Assembly: GCA_003427395.1 (NCBI GenBank) | Contig: BFEA01000112.1 | Location: forward strand, 2,730,162 to 2,750,689 | Reading direction: 5' to 3' | Length of the DNA: 20,528 bases | DNA from: Chara braunii | Lineage: Eukaryota; Streptophyta; Charophyceae; Charales; Characeae | Shown here: positions 18,180 through 20,528 of the stretch, piece by piece | Layout of the letters: the number at the start of each line of letters is the position of its first letter | Position numbering within the stretch: the stretch's first letter is position 1 | Translations under genes and position numbers: made by a program | The notes under the pieces: generated by a model | Databases searched by the model: none | Told to the model about the DNA's origin: nothing | Seen by the model: the letters and a program-made list of their open reading frames with translations, nothing else

Positions 18180-18447
18180 CAAATCGGTGATCATCAATCA
18201 ATGCCAATCAATCTTGATCGATTGATCGATCGAGATTGATTGGTATCCTTCCATAGACACATAGCAATGGCCAATCAATCTCGATCGATCAGTCGATTAA
18301 CAGAGAGATCGGTCGCTAGTGGATCAGTTCATCTAAGAACCGATCAATCAATGCGTCGGGCAATTTCACCAATTGGCTAATTGAAGATGGGATGACCAGC
18401 TCTTATCGAATCAAATCAATCAATCAATCAATCTGTAGATCAACCAG

Positions 18448-18481
<34 letters not shown>

Positions 18482-19360
18482 TGTAGATCAATCAATCAAT
18501 CAATCTGTAGATCAATCTATCAATCTATCAGTTAGTCAATCAATCAATCGATCGATCGATCATTCAGTGAATCAGTCAGTCAACCAACCAATCAACAGCC
18601 AATCAATCGATGGGTCGGACCCGACCATCGATTGCAGATCAATCAATCAGTCATGACAACGCAATTATACATGGTTGTATATCCTTATATCGACCAACCA
18701 ATCAATCAATAAGCCAATCAGCCAATCAATCATTCAATCCATCAATCAATCAATTGGTCGGACCAGACCATTGATCGCCGATCAACCAATCAATCATGAC
18801 AACGTAATGTACCTAATTACTATGTCGATCAATTCCTCATTTGTCTATGTAGTTTCATATCTGAAAATAACCAAGCAATCGAAAATGAAGAGAGCAACGC
18901 ATCAGTCCAATTATTTCCTTGATCAGTCAGTCAATGCATCAAATCAATGAACTAATCATCGGGCGATCGATTGAGCACTCCTTCACCGATCGATTATGTC
19001 AAAATCGGTAAACGAAGCTGTTGGTCGATGAATCAACGAATCGATAAAGCAATGTGAATTAATCAGTGGATCGATCAATTGTAAGCTATGATTTATAATT
19101 AGAAGATGCGAATACTGATAATATTTTATTAAATCGAAGCTCTTTGATGATCAATCAGTCGCTGATCAATCAATCGCTGGTCAATCAATTACGCAGTCGA
19201 CCCATTAACCAATGGAACCGTCGACTCAATCGACAACGTAAAATAATCTGATCAATCAGTTAATCAATCAATTGCTCCAATCAGTTAATCAATCAATTGC
19301 TCAAATCCGTTAATCAATCAATCAGTTATTCACTCAATCAATTAGTCAAATCAGTTAAAT
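18180..19360. repeat. ATCA-rich repeat domain
   Basis: Decayed ATCA/ATCG tetranucleotides over about 1.2 kb, with larger units nested in it: a 143-bp duplication (GGTCGGAC at 18613 and 18756; CATGACAACG at 18652 and 18795) and a 25-bp tandem repeat (CAATCAGTTAATCAATCAAT at 19253 and 19278, diverged at 19302). No gene is seen. Confidence 0.85.
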
Positions 19361-19507
19361 GGTATCGATCCCGGAAAGGGAAGCAACTGGAAGAATGTTA
19401 TGAACCAATCTAATTTAATTGCTGATCAATCAACAATCAATCAATTTCGCAAATCAATAATCATTTTCGCAAATCTATAATATTGTTGTTGATCTCATGG
19501 TCGCTTT

Positions 19508-20080
19508 CTTCCCCGACCTCCTCGTCTTCCAATCCCATCCCATTCCATCTCACCCCACCCCATCTCATCCCAATCCCAATCGCAATCCCAAACCCGTCCC
19601 CAATCCATTTGATCTCATCCATTGCATCCCGATCCCAATCGCATCCCAATCCATTTGATCTCATCCCACTCGCATCCTAATCCATCTCATCCCATCCCAA
19701 TCCCAATCCCAATCCCAATCCCATCTCAATCCCAATCCCAATCCCATCTCAATCCCAATCCCAATCCCAATCCCAATCTCAATCGCCTCCCGATCCCATT
19801 CCTGTCCATCCCAATCCCATCCCGATGCCCATCCCAATCCCCATCCCTCCCATCCCATCCCATCCCATCCCATCCCATCCCATCCCATCCCTCCCATCCC
19901 AATCCCTCCCGTCCCTATCCCCTCCCATCCTGTCCTATTCCATCCCCCCTCCTAATTCATATCCCTTCCCTGTCCGTCCCATCCCATCCCTTCCCTTCCC
20001 CTCCCCTTCCCTCCCATCCCAGTCCCAATCCCATCCCAATCCCATCCCAATCCCAATCCCAATCCCGTCCCCTCCGTCCA
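19508..20080. repeat. CCCAAT/CCCAT satellite-like array
   Basis: Hexamer CCCAAT and pentamer CCCAT units dominate, with CCCGAT, CCTCC and CTCAT variants. The cleanest pentamer run is about 19850-19890. Open frames through it are Pro-Ile or Gly-Ile/Trp-Asp repeats and are not genes. Confidence 0.9.
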
Positions 20081-20528
20081 TCCGTTCAAAGGTTGCTGAC
20101 GACAGTTCACCGACCGACAACTCAATCATTGTCATCCCTCTTCCTCATCCGACACCGCTTGAATCTCCACCACTTGCATCCATCTATCCATCCATCCCTT
20201 TGTCCGGCTTTGCTATCATCTTTTTTTTTTTTTTTTTTTCCCTTTTTTGCTGTACTCTCATCTTCCATTTACGGCGAGAGAGCAGAGCCACAGCGTTGCA
20301 CGAATCCACGTGCAGTGAGAGCAGACCCGCAGAGCGGCACTACTCGCTTGCGTGTGTTGCCCGACCGGTCGCTGGGGCCACGGATTGCGTGTCTGGCCTG
20401 ACTGGTCGATCGGCACTGTCTTTTGTCAAATTTCTTTTGTGTTTTGCCGATTGATCGGCATCTATTTGTGTGCCCAGGGAGGGAGGGAGGGAGGGAGGGT
20501 GAGGGCTCTACCGGTAGTCAGTGGCGGG
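20081..20528. other. Right-edge sequence, no gene seen
   Basis: Contains a poly-T run (20221-20239) and a GGGA run (20476-20499), and ends near a CTACCGGTAG palindrome (20509-20518). The GC-richer part at 20270-20450 could be the start of another unit beyond the edge, but nothing identifies it. Confidence 0.4.

Noticed and set aside
19508-20080. Plant telomere repeat
   Set aside because: Units are CCCAAT/CCCAT, not CCCTAAA or CCCTAA, and are too variable for a functional telomere.

Overview
The window looks like nuclear DNA of a green plant or, more likely, a streptophyte alga. Three things suggest this: a split gene for a CRM-domain protein of the CAF1/CAF2 (CRS2-associated factor) type, a family of plant organelle splicing factors; GT-AG introns of several kilobases; and a very large load of microsatellites, minisatellites and small DNA transposons. 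A repeat-rich charophyte such as Chara is possible, but this is inference and no marker in the window settles it. There is no sign of bacterial gene organisation.

Layout. Positions 1-7356 hold the 5' part of the CAF-like gene on the minus strand. Exon 1 (7356-4224) is GC-rich and encodes about 1,044 residues of low-complexity N-terminal region followed by the start of the CRM domain. Intron 1 (4223-1598) is about 2.6 kb. Exon 2 (1597-1470) encodes the CRM core. Intron 2 starts at 1469 and runs off the left edge, so the rest of the CRM domain is not present. The exon 1/exon 2 junction can be set to the base: CTA-G joins GC-AGG to restore [11 protein letters not shown].

The most unusual signal is that both intron donors of this gene lie beside tandem, decayed copies of their own exon-end/intron-start sequence. 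One copy downstream of exon 1 still reads FGNRQVNLG|GT with only third-position changes. Intron 1 also holds a dense cluster of inverted minisatellite units (2690-3310).

Positions 7357-16640 have no convincing gene. They hold a probable hAT-type miniature element with an 8-bp target duplication (8764-9058), a probable Mutator-type miniature element with a 10-bp duplication (16074-16279), a foldback element (8052-8155), a dispersed TTTAAACCACCAGT motif family, a nine-copy irregularly spaced repeat (12395-13140), an AT-rich alternating A/B repeat (13430-13960) and a hairpin cluster (14901-14999).

Positions 16670-17811 (+) hold a Ser/Pro-rich open exon that may be the first exon of a DUF155 (RMND1/RMD1-like) gene, ending at a GT donor. 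The rest of the window is ATCA/TGAT microsatellite, CCCAAT/CCCAT satellite-like DNA and simple tracts. The two candidate genes lie on opposite strands, about 9 kb apart, with their 5' ends facing each other, and nothing indicates that they work together.
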